A stretch of DNA of 33,904 nt from Chloroflexota bacterium (GCA_024277275.1 JAJRVO010000134.1:1-33904); one strand, 5' to 3'. Positions 17,286 to 24,368 are shown, counted from the stretch's first letter. Notes: generated by a model not told the origin, from the letters alone. Program-made: numbers and translations.

Positions 17286-17659
17286 CTGACGATGAGTCGA
17301 TTGTAAGAGCGGACTTAAAAGAGATGTTAACCGGCCTGGGCTATCTGGTGGTTGGCGAAGCGGGCGACGGCGAGATTGCCGTTAACCTGGCCCGCGAGCT
17401 AAAGCCCGATGTTATTCTGATGGACATCAAAATGCCCAATATGGACGGCATAGAAGCGACCAAAATTTTAACAGAAGAGCAGGTTGCCCCGGTTGTATTG
17501 CTGACCGCCTTCGGCCAAAAAGAACTGGTTAATAAAGCCAAAGAAGCCGGCGTGGTTGGTTATCTGGTTAAACCTTTTAGAGAAACCGATTTGATGCCCG
17601 CTATTGAGGTGGCGCTCTCTCGCTTTAGCGAGTTTAAAGCCGTTCATCAGGAAGTGTAA
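17261..17659 (+). CDS. Response regulator receiver domain (PdtaR-like), cut short by in-frame TAA
   Basis: A 132-residue CheY-like receiver domain with acidic pocket D10/D11, phosphoacceptor D55 (L-M-D-I-K-M-P), T82 and K104 (L-V-K-P-F). It starts at GTG 17261 inside the end of the kinase gene, with GAGGTGAAGAAG upstream. The frame ends at TAA 17657-17659, but without any frame change the next codons encode an ANTAR output domain, as in PdtaR and other ANTAR regulators. The stop falls in the coiled linker (H-Q-E-V-stop-D-L-Q-N-A-L-E), where relatives carry one ordinary residue. As it stands the receiver would be made without its RNA-binding domain. Confidence 0.88.
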   Translation: MERTRIIIADDESIVRADLKEMLTGLGYLVVGEAGDGEIAVNLARELKPDVILMDIKMPNMDGIEATKILTEEQVAPVVLLTAFGQKELVNKAKEAGVVGYLVKPFRETDLMPAIEVALSRFSEFKAVHQEV

Positions 17660-17845
17660 GATTTGCAAAATGCTCTGGAAACCCGCAAGGTGATTGAGCG
17701 AGCCAAGGGGATTCTCATGGACAGCCAGAGTATGGACGAGGGCGAAGCCTTCCGCAAAATCCAAAAGATGAGCATGAACACCCGCAAACCCATGAAAGAA
17801 GTAGCCGAGGCCATTATCCTGGCTCACCAGGCGGCAAGCTCGTAA
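17660..17845 (+). CDS. ANTAR RNA-binding domain, in frame behind the receiver
   Basis: About 60 residues: L-E-T-R-K-V-I-E-R-A-K-G-I-L-M followed by E-A-F-R-K-I-Q-K-M-S-M and R-K-P-M-K-E-V-A-E-A-I. These are the hallmark residues of ANTAR domains, which bind paired hairpins in mRNA leaders and prevent termination. It is in the same frame as the receiver, separated only by TAA 17657-17659. It could be made by readthrough or by reinitiation at TTG 17663, with AGGAAG at 17649-17654 about 8 nt before; otherwise the gene is a nonsense mutant. There is no alternative ATG at the domain start. Confidence 0.8.
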   Translation, partial: DLQNALETRKVIERAKGILMDSQSMDEGEAFRKIQKMSMNTRKPMKEVAEAIILAHQAASS

Positions 17846-17883
17846 ATTGCAGGGATCAGGGGCGGAAGGTAGAATAACTTTAT

Positions 17884-17909
17884 CTGGGGTAATGCCCCGG
17901 TTCTTTTGT
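17884..17909 (+). terminator. Possible terminator of the fmt-kinase-regulator transcript
   Basis: CTGGGG and CCCCGG form a 6-bp GC-rich stem around a 5-nt loop, followed by TTCTTTTGTGTTTT. It lies 39 bp after the ANTAR stop codon. The stem is short, so strength is uncertain. A hairpin near an ANTAR gene could also be an ANTAR target, but a second adjacent hairpin is not evident. Confidence 0.5.
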
Positions 17910-17931
17910 GTTTTCATTGGAGTGATTGCGT

Positions 17932-18693
17932 ATGGCAGTAAAAGAAATGGTTATTGACAAATATCAAGCGCAGGTTGTAGAAGGCAGCACACAACCCCCA
18001 ACTCCAGATTCCCTCTCAATTCCACCTTTGCAAAACGGAGACCGCCTGACTCGGTCCGAGTTTGAACGCCGTTATGCAGCGATGCCCCATCTCAAAAAAG
18101 CCGAACTCATTGAAGGAGTTGTGTACATGCCCTCACCAATACGTCATAAGAGTCACGGGAAACCTCACGGCCAGATTGTTGGCTGGTTAGTAGCATACCA
18201 CGCTAAAACTCCCGGAACCGATTTTTCCAATGATGCTACGGTTCGGCTGGATTTAGACAATGAAGTGCAGCCCGATGCATTGCTAAGATTGGAGACAGAG
18301 TGTGGTGGAACCTCCCTGGTTAGTAAAGATGACTATATTGAAGGTCCGCCTGAACTAATTGCAGAGATCGCTGCCAGCAGCGCCGCTTATGATTTACACG
18401 ACAAGTTAAAGGTCTACCGCCGTAACGGCGTGCAGGAGTATATTGTCTGGCAGATTTTTGATAAGCGGCTGGATTGGTTTAAGCTAAGTAACCAGGACGA
18501 ATATGTTTCTCTGGAACCAAACAAGAGTGGCGTGGTTTGCAGCCAGGTTTTTCCCGGCCTTAATTTAAATGTCACCGCTCTGCTGAATGATGATCTGGCT
18601 ACCGTGCTGGCCGAGTTACAACAAGGGTTAGAAACGGCGGAGTACAAGGAGTTTGTAGAGCAATTGGCAAATAAGGCGGTTGTTGACAACTGA
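17932..18693 (+). CDS. Uma2-family (DUF820) putative nuclease
   Basis: A 253-residue protein of the Uma2 family, a PD-(D/E)XK-fold group common in cyanobacteria and Chloroflexota and often present in many copies. Motifs are A-E-L-I-E-G-V-V-Y-M-P-S-P, E-V-Q-P-D-A-L-L (acidic active-site position), P-E-L-I-A-E-I-A-A-S-S, and D-L-H-D-K-L-K-V-Y-R-R-N-G-V-Q-E-Y-I-V-W. The biological role is unsettled, with nuclease activity assumed from the fold. The start is ATG 17932 with GGAGTG before it; a TTG at 17926 is less likely. It stands alone between two terminators. Confidence 0.88.
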   Translation: MAVKEMVIDKYQAQVVEGSTQPPTPDSLSIPPLQNGDRLTRSEFERRYAAMPHLKKAELIEGVVYMPSPIRHKSHGKPHGQIVGWLVAYHAKTPGTDFSNDATVRLDLDNEVQPDALLRLETECGGTSLVSKDDYIEGPPELIAEIAASSAAYDLHDKLKVYRRNGVQEYIVWQIFDKRLDWFKLSNQDEYVSLEPNKSGVVCSQVFPGLNLNVTALLNDDLATVLAELQQGLETAEYKEFVEQLANKAVVDN

Positions 18694-18720
18694 AATGAGA
18701 AGAAGTAACGAAAAATTCAA

Positions 18721-18751
18721 AGCCCGCTCCGGTTGTGGAGCGGGCTTTTTG
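18721..18751 (+). terminator. Rho-independent terminator after the Uma2 gene
   Basis: AGCCCGCTCC (18721-18730) pairs perfectly with GGAGCGGGCT (18737-18746), loop 6 nt, followed by TTTTTG. It is preceded by A-rich sequence. Confidence 0.92.
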
Positions 18752-18799
18752 TTTGTATCACTGTATAACCAACTATTGAGACTTCAGCGCAAAGCCCTA

Positions 18800-19078
18800 T
18801 CATTCAGAGTCATATGAAGCGAGTGAATACGTGCGAGGCATGGTCATTACAAAAGAGCAGTTTTGAGGCCCCGGACAAGAGCCGCCGCAAGCGGTACTGT
18901 CGCTTGTATCACAGTTTAGCTCAGTTTCTAGTTCGCTGTCTTTTAGCCGGCCTTTGCGTACCCAAAACTGAATCATCCCCTCAAGCGCGCTCCGCTCAAT
19001 GCCCAACTTGCGAGCGAGGTTATTTAAATCAAGCGGTCCCTGGGCTTTCTCTATCTCCAACAAAATTTGCTGTAACAT
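18800..19078 (-). CDS. feoC: FeoC-like winged-helix protein with Cys cluster
   Basis: A 92-residue protein. The first 50 residues form a winged helix of the FeoC type (L-D-L-N-N-L-A-R-K-L-G-I-E-R-S-A-L-E-G). Four Cys follow, near residues 55, 64, 68 and 73 (C-D...C-G-G-S-C-P-G-P-Q-N-C), matching the Fe-S-binding loop of FeoC proteins. FeoC is thought to regulate FeoB stability or expression in response to iron or oxygen. The ATG is 15 nt after the stop codon of the FeoB membrane gene with GGAG before it, so it is the last gene of the feo operon. About 18 extra residues after the Cys cluster have no clear assignment. Confidence 0.88.
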   Translation of the reverse strand: MLQQILLEIEKAQGPLDLNNLARKLGIERSALEGMIQFWVRKGRLKDSELETELNCDTSDSTACGGSCPGPQNCSFVMTMPRTYSLASYDSE

Positions 19079-19093
19079 CTTTGTATCTCCGTC

Positions 19094-20827
19094 TTATCCC
19101 AAAGCCAGGAGCAAACCGCCCTGGAAAACAATAAAGGCCACTGCCCAGGCCACCGCAAACTGACCAAAAATACTGAACCACATCCACTTCACTCCCAGTT
19201 CCTGCCGCTCGGCGGCAATGGTGACCATACAAGGCGTGTAAAGAAGAACAAACACCATAAACGCCAATGCCGCCAGCGCCCCATGCCCGCCGCTGGTCGC
19301 CTCAAAATTAACCTGAATAGCCGCCATCAAATTGGTGGGGTCCGGTTCCCCTTCTCCCTCAAACAGGTTGATACCGATAATCAGCGGGACAGATTTAATG
19401 GTGTCTACCGTGGCCCGCACAAAGCCAACCCCAATTTCAACCACGTCCTCAAAGAAAGTGGTCGGCCTTGTTTCTACTTCAACATCTTGCACGTTATAAA
19501 CCAGGGCAGCGGTGCTAATTACCACCTCTTTAGCCACAAACCCGGTAATCAGAGCGCCGCTGTTTTCCCAATTTCCAAATCCCAGGGGAGCAAAAATGGG
19601 AGCTACCGCGCCCGAAACCATCCCGAAGGCGCTATCATCCACCTCCGTGTCGGCAAAAGCGCCGGCGCCGTTAGCCGGCGTAGCCATCAAAAACCAAACA
19701 ACAATGCTTGCCGCCAGGATAATTGTCCAGGCATTGCGGATAAATGTAGAGGTACGCTCCCACACGTAAAACCAAATGGTTTTAAGATGAGGCCAACGAT
19801 AGGGAGGCAACTCTATCAGAAACGGGGTTGTATCCCCTTCCTTAAAAAGCGTGCCTCTAAGGATAATGCCTAACCCAATAGCCGTAACAATGCCCAACAG
19901 ATAAAGACTAAACACAACCAGGCCCGTTTGCTGCGGAAAAAAGATGGCGGCAAACAAAACATAAACCGGCAGCCGCGCCCCGCAACTCATAAAGGGGACC
20001 AGCAGCCCGGTTAAAATGCGGTCTCTTTCATTTTCCAGGGTGCGGGTGGCATACAAGCCCGGCACAGAACACCCAAAACCCACCACCATCGGCAAAAAGC
20101 TTTTGCCGTGCAACCCCACCTTTTGCATCACGCGGTCCATTACAAAAGCGGCTCGCGCCATATAGCCGGAGTCTTCTAAAACAGCCAGGGCCAGATAAAG
20201 CGACATCAAGACCGGCACAAACACCATCACCCCGCCGACCCCGGCAATAATGCCATCGACAAACAAGCTCTCAATCCAGGTCCCTGTCAGGCTCAGCATC
20301 CCCAGCAATCCAACTGTCCAATGGGTAATTGGCCCGCCAATTACCGCGTCCACCCAATCCAGATAGGGCGTGGCAATATCGGTGGTTACTTTAAAAACAA
20401 TCCACATCAGGGTCAAAAAAATGGGGATGCCCAGCAGGCGGTGGGTGACAACTTTATCAATTTTATCAGATATGTTGACCGGCTGAACCGCCGGACGAGT
20501 AAGCACGTTACGTACCAGGCTATTGACAAAACTGTAGCGATAATCCGCCAAAATAATGTCTACGTCCTCGCCGTAACGTTCTTCAAGCCGGGTCAGGCTG
20601 CCCTCCAAAGCATCTATTACGCTTGCCCCGCCACTGACAGCTTTGACCTCTGCCAATAAAACTTCATCGTGTTCCAGTAATTGAATTGCCAGCCAGCGGG
20701 GACTGTAAATGGCAATCAACTCCGGCAACTGTTCAATAGCGACGCAAAGGCGCTCAATCTCCGTTTCAATTTCCCGGCTGTACTCCACGTAAATCGGATG
20801 GTTAAAGACAATACCGGCTGCCGTCAT
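19094..20827 (-). CDS. feoB: Ferrous iron transporter FeoB, membrane (C-terminal) chain of a two-gene FeoB
   Basis: A 577-residue protein comprising the helical spacer domain and the whole membrane part of FeoB, without the G domain. Conserved permease motifs are F-G-C-S-V-P-G (gate Cys), S-C-G-A-R-L-P-V-Y and Y-T-P-C-M-V-T. It begins with N-H-P-I-Y-V-E-Y-S-R-E-I-E-T-E-I-E, where single-chain FeoB enters the spacer domain. GGAGGG lies 10 nt before ATG 20827, inside the last codons of the G-domain gene; TAA of that gene and this ATG are separated by one base. A frame open to 20884 is only antecedent sequence. Together the chains total 754 residues, the usual full FeoB length. It imports Fe2+ across the cytoplasmic membrane. 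Confidence 0.93.
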   Translation of the reverse strand: MTAAGIVFNHPIYVEYSREIETEIERLCVAIEQLPELIAIYSPRWLAIQLLEHDEVLLAEVKAVSGGASVIDALEGSLTRLEERYGEDVDIILADYRYSFVNSLVRNVLTRPAVQPVNISDKIDKVVTHRLLGIPIFLTLMWIVFKVTTDIATPYLDWVDAVIGGPITHWTVGLLGMLSLTGTWIESLFVDGIIAGVGGVMVFVPVLMSLYLALAVLEDSGYMARAAFVMDRVMQKVGLHGKSFLPMVVGFGCSVPGLYATRTLENERDRILTGLLVPFMSCGARLPVYVLFAAIFFPQQTGLVVFSLYLLGIVTAIGLGIILRGTLFKEGDTTPFLIELPPYRWPHLKTIWFYVWERTSTFIRNAWTIILAASIVVWFLMATPANGAGAFADTEVDDSAFGMVSGAVAPIFAPLGFGNWENSGALITGFVAKEVVISTAALVYNVQDVEVETRPTTFFEDVVEIGVGFVRATVDTIKSVPLIIGINLFEGEGEPDPTNLMAAIQVNFEATSGGHGALAALAFMVFVLLYTPCMVTIAAERQELGVKWMWFSIFGQFAVAWAVAFIVFQGGLLLALG

Positions 20828-20828
20828 C

Positions 20829-21362
20829 TTACAATATCCCTCCGGCCGGTTGCGCCTCTTGCTTCGCCTGGACAAAGTCGGCAATAATCTGTCTTAATTC
20901 ATCAAGGCCCTGGTTGCGACTGGCAATAGCGGAAATAACCGGAATTCCGCCCAATCCTTCTGACATCTTTTGCGTGTCGATTTGAAAACCGCGATGACCG
21001 GCCATATCCATCATATTCAACACCACCACGGTCGGCGTTCCGGTTTCTAAAATCTGCATGGTCAGGTAAAGATTTCGCTCCAAATTTGCCGCGTCGGCCA
21101 CGTTTACCACCAGAGCCGGCTTTTCTTTTACAATAAAATCGCGGGCAATCTGCTCCTCTAACGAGTAAGCCGACAGGCTATAAGTTCCGGGCAAATCAAC
21201 CACCTTGATATTAAACCCGTTGTACTTAAAATTGCCTTCTTTTTTTTCAACGGTTTTACCCGGCCAGTTCCCCACATATTGACGAGAACCGGTCAACGCA
21301 TTAAAAACCGTACTTTTACCGGCATTAGGATTACCGGCCAGAGCAATAGTAAAATCAGTCAT
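20829..21362 (-). CDS. feoB: FeoB G-protein (N-terminal) chain of a two-gene FeoB
   Basis: A 177-residue GTPase equal to the cytosolic domain of FeoB. G1 is G-N-P-N-A-G-K-S (10-17), G3 D-L-P-G (56-59), G4 N-M-M-D (116-119) and G5 near I-S-A-I-A-S (143-148). The switch region [15 protein letters not shown] is the FeoB signature. It stops at TAA 20829 in the linker ([10 protein letters not shown]), and the membrane chain begins one base later in another frame with its own strong ribosome site. That looks like stable gene fission, though one indel could also create it. It lies downstream of feoA across a 129-bp gap filled by a palindromic insert. Confidence 0.93.
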   Translation of the reverse strand: MTDFTIALAGNPNAGKSTVFNALTGSRQYVGNWPGKTVEKKEGNFKYNGFNIKVVDLPGTYSLSAYSLEEQIARDFIVKEKPALVVNVADAANLERNLYLTMQILETGTPTVVVLNMMDMAGHRGFQIDTQKMSEGLGGIPVISAIASRNQGLDELRQIIADFVQAKQEAQPAGGIL

Positions 21363-21379
21363 TCAGCGCTCTCTTATAC

Positions 21380-21490
21380 AGGGTGCGTCCCAGATTTTAG
21401 AAAATCTGGACAAAGACGCTTCGCTTATAGGGGATTCGGGGGGATTCCCCCGCACCCCCCTGTCTTCTCCCAAAATTTGGGACAGACCCT
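21380..21490. mobile_element. MITE-like palindrome inserted between feoA and feoB
   Basis: Terminal arms 21380-21398 and 21472-21490 pair at 16 of 19 positions (AGGGT ... TCCCA-ATTTT). They are immediately flanked by near-identical heptamers, CTTATAC (21373-21379) and CTTATGC (21491-21497), like a target duplication. Each arm is also part of a small local palindrome (21390-21409 and 21468-21482), so alternative folds exist. The element accounts for nearly all of the feoA-feoB gap and would be part of the operon mRNA. Confidence 0.55.
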
Positions 21491-21491
21491 C

Positions 21492-21728
21492 TTATGCCGG
21501 TGAAACCATAATTTTGTGGGCCATACTACGCCCCAACGCCAACCGCGAGTTGTACACAGAGAGCAACATCGGCCCGCCCTGGTCTTGCATAACTCGTAAC
21601 TCCACGCCGGGAGTCAAGCCCAGTTCCGTCAAGCGGCGGCGCAGTTTGCGCCCGGTAGTAATTGCGACAAGTTTCACCGTTTGACCCGGTGTAATCATTG
21701 ATAGTGGTAGTGTGCTGTTTGTAGTCAT
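21492..21728 (-). CDS. feoA: Ferrous iron transport protein FeoA
   Basis: A 78-residue SH3-like protein that assists FeoB. The typical pattern is present: L-S-M-I-T-P-G-Q-T-V-K-L near the N-terminus, R-R-R-L-T-E-L-G-L-T-P-G-V-E-L-R-V in the middle and S-R-L-A-L-G-R-S-M-A-H-K-I at the end. The ATG at 21728 follows GGAGG at a rather long spacing of about 12 nt. It is the first gene of the feo cluster, which reads on the minus strand as feoA, FeoB G-domain, FeoB membrane chain, feoC, with the DtxR-type regulator gene upstream. Confidence 0.92.
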   Translation of the reverse strand: MTTNSTLPLSMITPGQTVKLVAITTGRKLRRRLTELGLTPGVELRVMQDQGGPMLLSVYNSRLALGRSMAHKIMVSPA

Positions 21729-21753
21729 TCCTGTTTGTAGCCTCCGTACAAAA

Positions 21754-21885
21754 TAGCTCGTAGCTTATAGCTTATAGCTCGTAGCTCGTAGCTCATTGCT
21801 AATTGTTCATTGCTCATTGTTCATTGCTCATTGCTAATTGTTCATTGCTCATTGCTCATTGCTCATTGTTCATTTGCGGCTTGGC
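21754..21885. repeat. Low-complexity repeats upstream of feoA
   Basis: TAGCTCGTAGCTTATAGCT-like units (about 21754-21793) pass into TCATTGCTCATTGTTCATTGC units (to about 21875) and end in CATTTGCGGC. In reverse complement this is the GCCGCAAATGAACAATGAG motif seen at the start of the window. The repeat fills the 161-bp space where the feoA promoter would be expected; no clear promoter is visible in it. Confidence 0.8.
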
Positions 21886-21889
21886 CGCG

Positions 21890-22570
21890 CTATGTGACAG
21901 GTATAGGTAAATCTTCCGGTTCAATAACCGGGGTAAAATAAACGCTTTCAGCAATTTCGCCTGACAACGACAGGTGTTGGCCGCCTATCTGTAAAAACAG
22001 CGAGCCATTGTCGGCAACGGCCAACATTTTTACCATAACGCCCGGCAACACGCCCTGATGATGCAGAAACTCCTGGGTAGTTTTATCAGCGTCAATATTG
22101 ACAATTTGCCCCTGCGCCCCGGCGGCCAGCGCGGTTAACCGCTCCACCGGACGCGCGTCGTGAGCGTCATCATCGCCGGCAGGAATCGGCTTATTTTGAG
22201 GACTGAGGGTTGGATACTCCAAAAACTCGGCTAACCGTTCCGCCAGTTCATCGGGCGTAACATGCTCAAAGCGACAAGCCACCTCTTCGGCCTCGCGCGG
22301 CTCGATGCCCAACTTCTCCACAAAAAAAACTTCCCACAAACGCCGGTGCCGCAACACGCGCTGCGCCAGAACTTCTCCCTGAGAGGTAAGCGTTACCCCT
22401 TTATAAGGCTCATAGGCAACAAGGTCCTTATCAGTCAATTTTCGACACATCTCATTAGCCGAAACCGGCGAAACCGAAAGCTCTTGCGCCAGCAGAGGAA
22501 CAGGAACCGGCTGCGTCCTTTGTTGTAACAGAGCTATTCTGAGCAGGTACATTTCAATACTTTCACTCAT
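21890..22570 (-). CDS. DtxR/IdeR-family iron-dependent repressor with SH3 (FeoA-like) domain
   Basis: A 226-residue regulator with a winged helix (1-65), a dimerisation domain and a C-terminal FeoA-like SH3 domain (about 150-215). The metal-site signature C-R-F-E-H is present (C99, E102, H103), equal to Cys102/Glu105/His106 of DtxR, favouring Fe2+ over Mn2+ sensing. The usual R-x-H-R-L-x-E ligand stretch reads R-H-R-R-L-W-E, so the ancillary-site His is displaced by one position. Start ATG 22570 has GAGGA just before it; an in-frame ATG within the upstream palindrome is unlikely. Its own promoter region carries an iron-box-like site, suggesting autoregulation, and an inverted copy of that region precedes the iron ABC permease gene. 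Confidence 0.88.
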   Translation of the reverse strand: MSESIEMYLLRIALLQQRTQPVPVPLLAQELSVSPVSANEMCRKLTDKDLVAYEPYKGVTLTSQGEVLAQRVLRHRRLWEVFFVEKLGIEPREAEEVACRFEHVTPDELAERLAEFLEYPTLSPQNKPIPAGDDDAHDARPVERLTALAAGAQGQIVNIDADKTTQEFLHHQGVLPGVMVKMLAVADNGSLFLQIGGQHLSLSGEIAESVYFTPVIEPEDLPIPVT

Positions 22571-22585
22571 TGTGTCCTCGGCCAA

Positions 22586-22603
22586 GTTATGGTACGCCAT
22601 AAC
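22586..22603. promoter_or_regulatory. Palindromic operator-like site GTTATGG-N4-CCATAAC, copy 1
   Basis: A 7-bp perfect inverted repeat with a 4-bp spacer, reading GTTATGGCGTACCATAAC on the minus strand. The identical 18-mer stands at 24369-24386. It ends 16 bp before the regulator start codon, so a bound protein would block early transcription or the site may overlap the promoter. Confidence 0.7.
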
Positions 22604-22620
22604 AAAAACTTGCTTAATGA

Positions 22621-22634
22621 TAAGGCAAGCCTTA
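22621..22634. promoter_or_regulatory. DtxR-type iron box, copy 1
   Basis: TAAGGCTTGCCTTA on the minus strand. The core AGG-YTTGCCT resembles the known DtxR/IdeR consensus core AGGTTAGCCT. It lies 51 bp upstream of the start codon of a DtxR-family gene. Confidence 0.6.
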
Positions 22635-22855
22635 CACTGCGAATATGCCACACAAATACAATTAAAGCAAGTGACAAATGTCATACCGAAACCAGACAAA
22701 TATCACTTTGAGTTTTAACCCCGGTTAAAACTCAAATTACCCGATGAGATAATATCACTTAACGCCGGGCTATTGATAATCTACTAGAACTGAGGTATTT
22801 TGAAACTCAATTTTAGACAAACTTTCAACCACTATATAATCAGGAGGATTACAAA

Positions 22856-24112
22856 ATGATTAATCAAAAAACTTTTCTAACCTTACTTGTACTAGCTTTA
22901 GTAATGACCTTGCTGCCTGCGGTGGCTATAGCCGCGCCGCCCTTGCAAGAAGAAGGCGTTGAATACATAGTCCAGGCAGATGACTGGTTAAGTAAACTGT
23001 CAGATAAATTCTATGGCGACCCGCTGGCCTTTCCGGCCATTGTTGAGACAACCAACGCCAAAGCCGCTGCGGATGATAGCTACGCCTTAATTGACAACCC
23101 GGATGTCATCGAAATTGGTCAAAAACTGTTTATCCCCACCGCCCAGGAAGCCTCGGCAATTTTGGGCGATCAAGTCCCCTACCTCAGCGGCGATTTGACC
23201 ATTTACTCCGGTCGCAATGAAAGCCTGGTGGGGCCGCTAATTGAACAGTTTGAACAAGAGACAGGCTTAAACGTGGAGGTACGCTACGGCTCTACCACCG
23301 AGATGGCCGCCACCATTCTGGAAGAGGGCGCTAACAGCCCCGCCGATATCTACTACGGTCAAGATGCCGGCGCTCTGGGCGCTCTGGCCAAAGCCGGTCG
23401 CCTCTCGTCAATCCCTCAAGATTTGCTCAACCAGGTAGAGGCCCGCTTCCGTTCCCCGGAAGGACTTTGGGTGGGCACATCTGGCCGGGCGCGGACGGTA
23501 GTTTACAACACCAACAGCTTAACCGAAGCCGACCTGCCCGACGACATCTTTGGCTTTTGCGCCCCCGAATGGAAGGGGCGACTGGGCTGGGCGCCCACCA
23601 ACGGCTCATTTCAGGCATTTGTGACCGCCCTGCGCGTGGCAGAGGGCGAAGACCGGGCGCGAGAGTGGTTGTCTTGCATTCAAGCCAATGAGCCGGGCGT
23701 CTACCCCAAAAACACGCCCATTGTAGAAGCTGCGGGCAAGGGCGAGATTGACGCCGGGTTTGTCAATCACTACTACCTCTTCCGCTTTCTTGCAGAAGAC
23801 CCCGACTTTCCGGCTCGCAATTACCACCCCCGCACCGGCGACGTTGGCGGAATGATTAACGTGTCCGGCGTGGGCATTGTCAACACCACAGACAACCGCG
23901 AAGCCGCCGAAGCCTTTATTCGCTTCCTGCTACGCCAAAGCTCGCAGCAGTACTTTAACACAGAAACAAACGAGTACCCACTCTCCGCCGATATCCCGTT
24001 AAATCCGTTACTAACGCCGCTCAGCACAATCAGTACGCCGGATATTGATTTGAGTAATCTGGATGATTTGGATGGCACATTGCAACTGCTGCAAGAGTTG
24101 GGGATTTTGTAA
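22856..24112 (+). CDS. Iron-type ABC transporter substrate-binding protein with N-terminal LysM domain
   Basis: A 418-residue exported protein. A signal peptide (1-26, cleavage likely after A-I-A) has no lipobox Cys. A LysM domain follows (about 36-95: E-Y-I-V-Q-A-D-D-W-L-S-K-L ... I-E-I-G-Q-K-L-F-I-P), a peptidoglycan-binding module unusual in such proteins. Residues from about 112 to 400 form a ferric-ion binding protein of the FbpA type: L-T-I-Y-S-G-R-N-E at the start and N-H-Y-Y-L-F with the paired tyrosines (Y306, Y307) that hold Fe3+ in relatives. AGGAGG sits 8 nt before ATG 22856. The permease and ATPase genes follow after 309 bp and a separate control segment. The LysM domain may tether the protein to the cell wall in place of a lipid anchor. 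Confidence 0.88.
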   Translation: MINQKTFLTLLVLALVMTLLPAVAIAAPPLQEEGVEYIVQADDWLSKLSDKFYGDPLAFPAIVETTNAKAAADDSYALIDNPDVIEIGQKLFIPTAQEASAILGDQVPYLSGDLTIYSGRNESLVGPLIEQFEQETGLNVEVRYGSTTEMAATILEEGANSPADIYYGQDAGALGALAKAGRLSSIPQDLLNQVEARFRSPEGLWVGTSGRARTVVYNTNSLTEADLPDDIFGFCAPEWKGRLGWAPTNGSFQAFVTALRVAEGEDRAREWLSCIQANEPGVYPKNTPIVEAAGKGEIDAGFVNHYYLFRFLAEDPDFPARNYHPRTGDVGGMINVSGVGIVNTTDNREAAEAFIRFLLRQSSQQYFNTETNEYPLSADIPLNPLLTPLSTISTPDIDLSNLDDLDGTLQLLQELGIL

Positions 24113-24126
24113 GCAGTTGTTCCCGA

Positions 24127-24233
24127 GGAGTGCGGAATGAATTCCGCTTTGAGTTACCTGGCAGAATAAATTCTGCACTCCAACAGCCTTACCCGCGTTA
24201 AGCAGGATAAAGGAGTCACAAAGCTTGCTTTGT
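24127..24233. repeat. Hairpins downstream of the binding-protein gene
   Basis: GGAGTGCGGAAT...CCGC (24127-24146) and GCAGAAT...CTGCACTCC (24161-24182) are each locally palindromic and also pair with each other. A further palindrome ACAAAGC-TT-GCTTTGT spans 24218-24233. Together with the control segment they fill 24113-24421. One of them may attenuate transcription from the binding-protein gene into the permease genes; no T-tract marks a plain terminator. Confidence 0.55.
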
Positions 24234-24337
24234 AGAATAAATTTTAACCCTGGTTAAAACTCTATGTGATATTTGGCTGGATTTGTGATGACATTTGTCA
24301 CTTACTTAAATTTCATTTCTGTGGCATAGTCACAACA

Positions 24338-24351
24338 TAAGGTTTGCCTTA
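24338..24351. promoter_or_regulatory. DtxR-type iron box, copy 2
   Basis: TAAGGTTTGCCTTA. Its AGGTTTGCCT core differs at a single base from the DtxR/IdeR consensus core AGGTTAGCCT. Confidence 0.65.
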
Positions 24352-24368
24352 TCATTATAGCAGGTATT

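Larger units (their letters stand above)
22584..22730 (-). promoter_or_regulatory. 147-bp iron control segment, copy 1 (regulator promoter)
   Basis: Read on the minus strand, this segment aligns without gaps with 24242-24388 on the plus strand (about 120 of 147 identical by my count). Shared elements in order are the palindrome TTTTAACC-N2-GGTTAAAA (22713-22730), TGACA-N2-TGTCA (22672-22683), TAAGG-N4-CCTTA (22621-22634) and GTTATGG-N4-CCATAAC (22586-22603). It ends 13 bp before the regulator ATG. Confidence 0.85.

Noticed and set aside
17884-17909. ANTAR target RNA next to the ANTAR gene
   Set aside because: Known ANTAR targets have two small hairpins with similar loops; I see one GC-rich stem followed by T-rich sequence.
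22813-22840. Promoter-like boxes (TTAGAC, TATAAT) before the binding-protein gene
   Set aside because: The -10 box ends 15 bp before ATG, so transcription would begin at or past the AGGAGG ribosome site.
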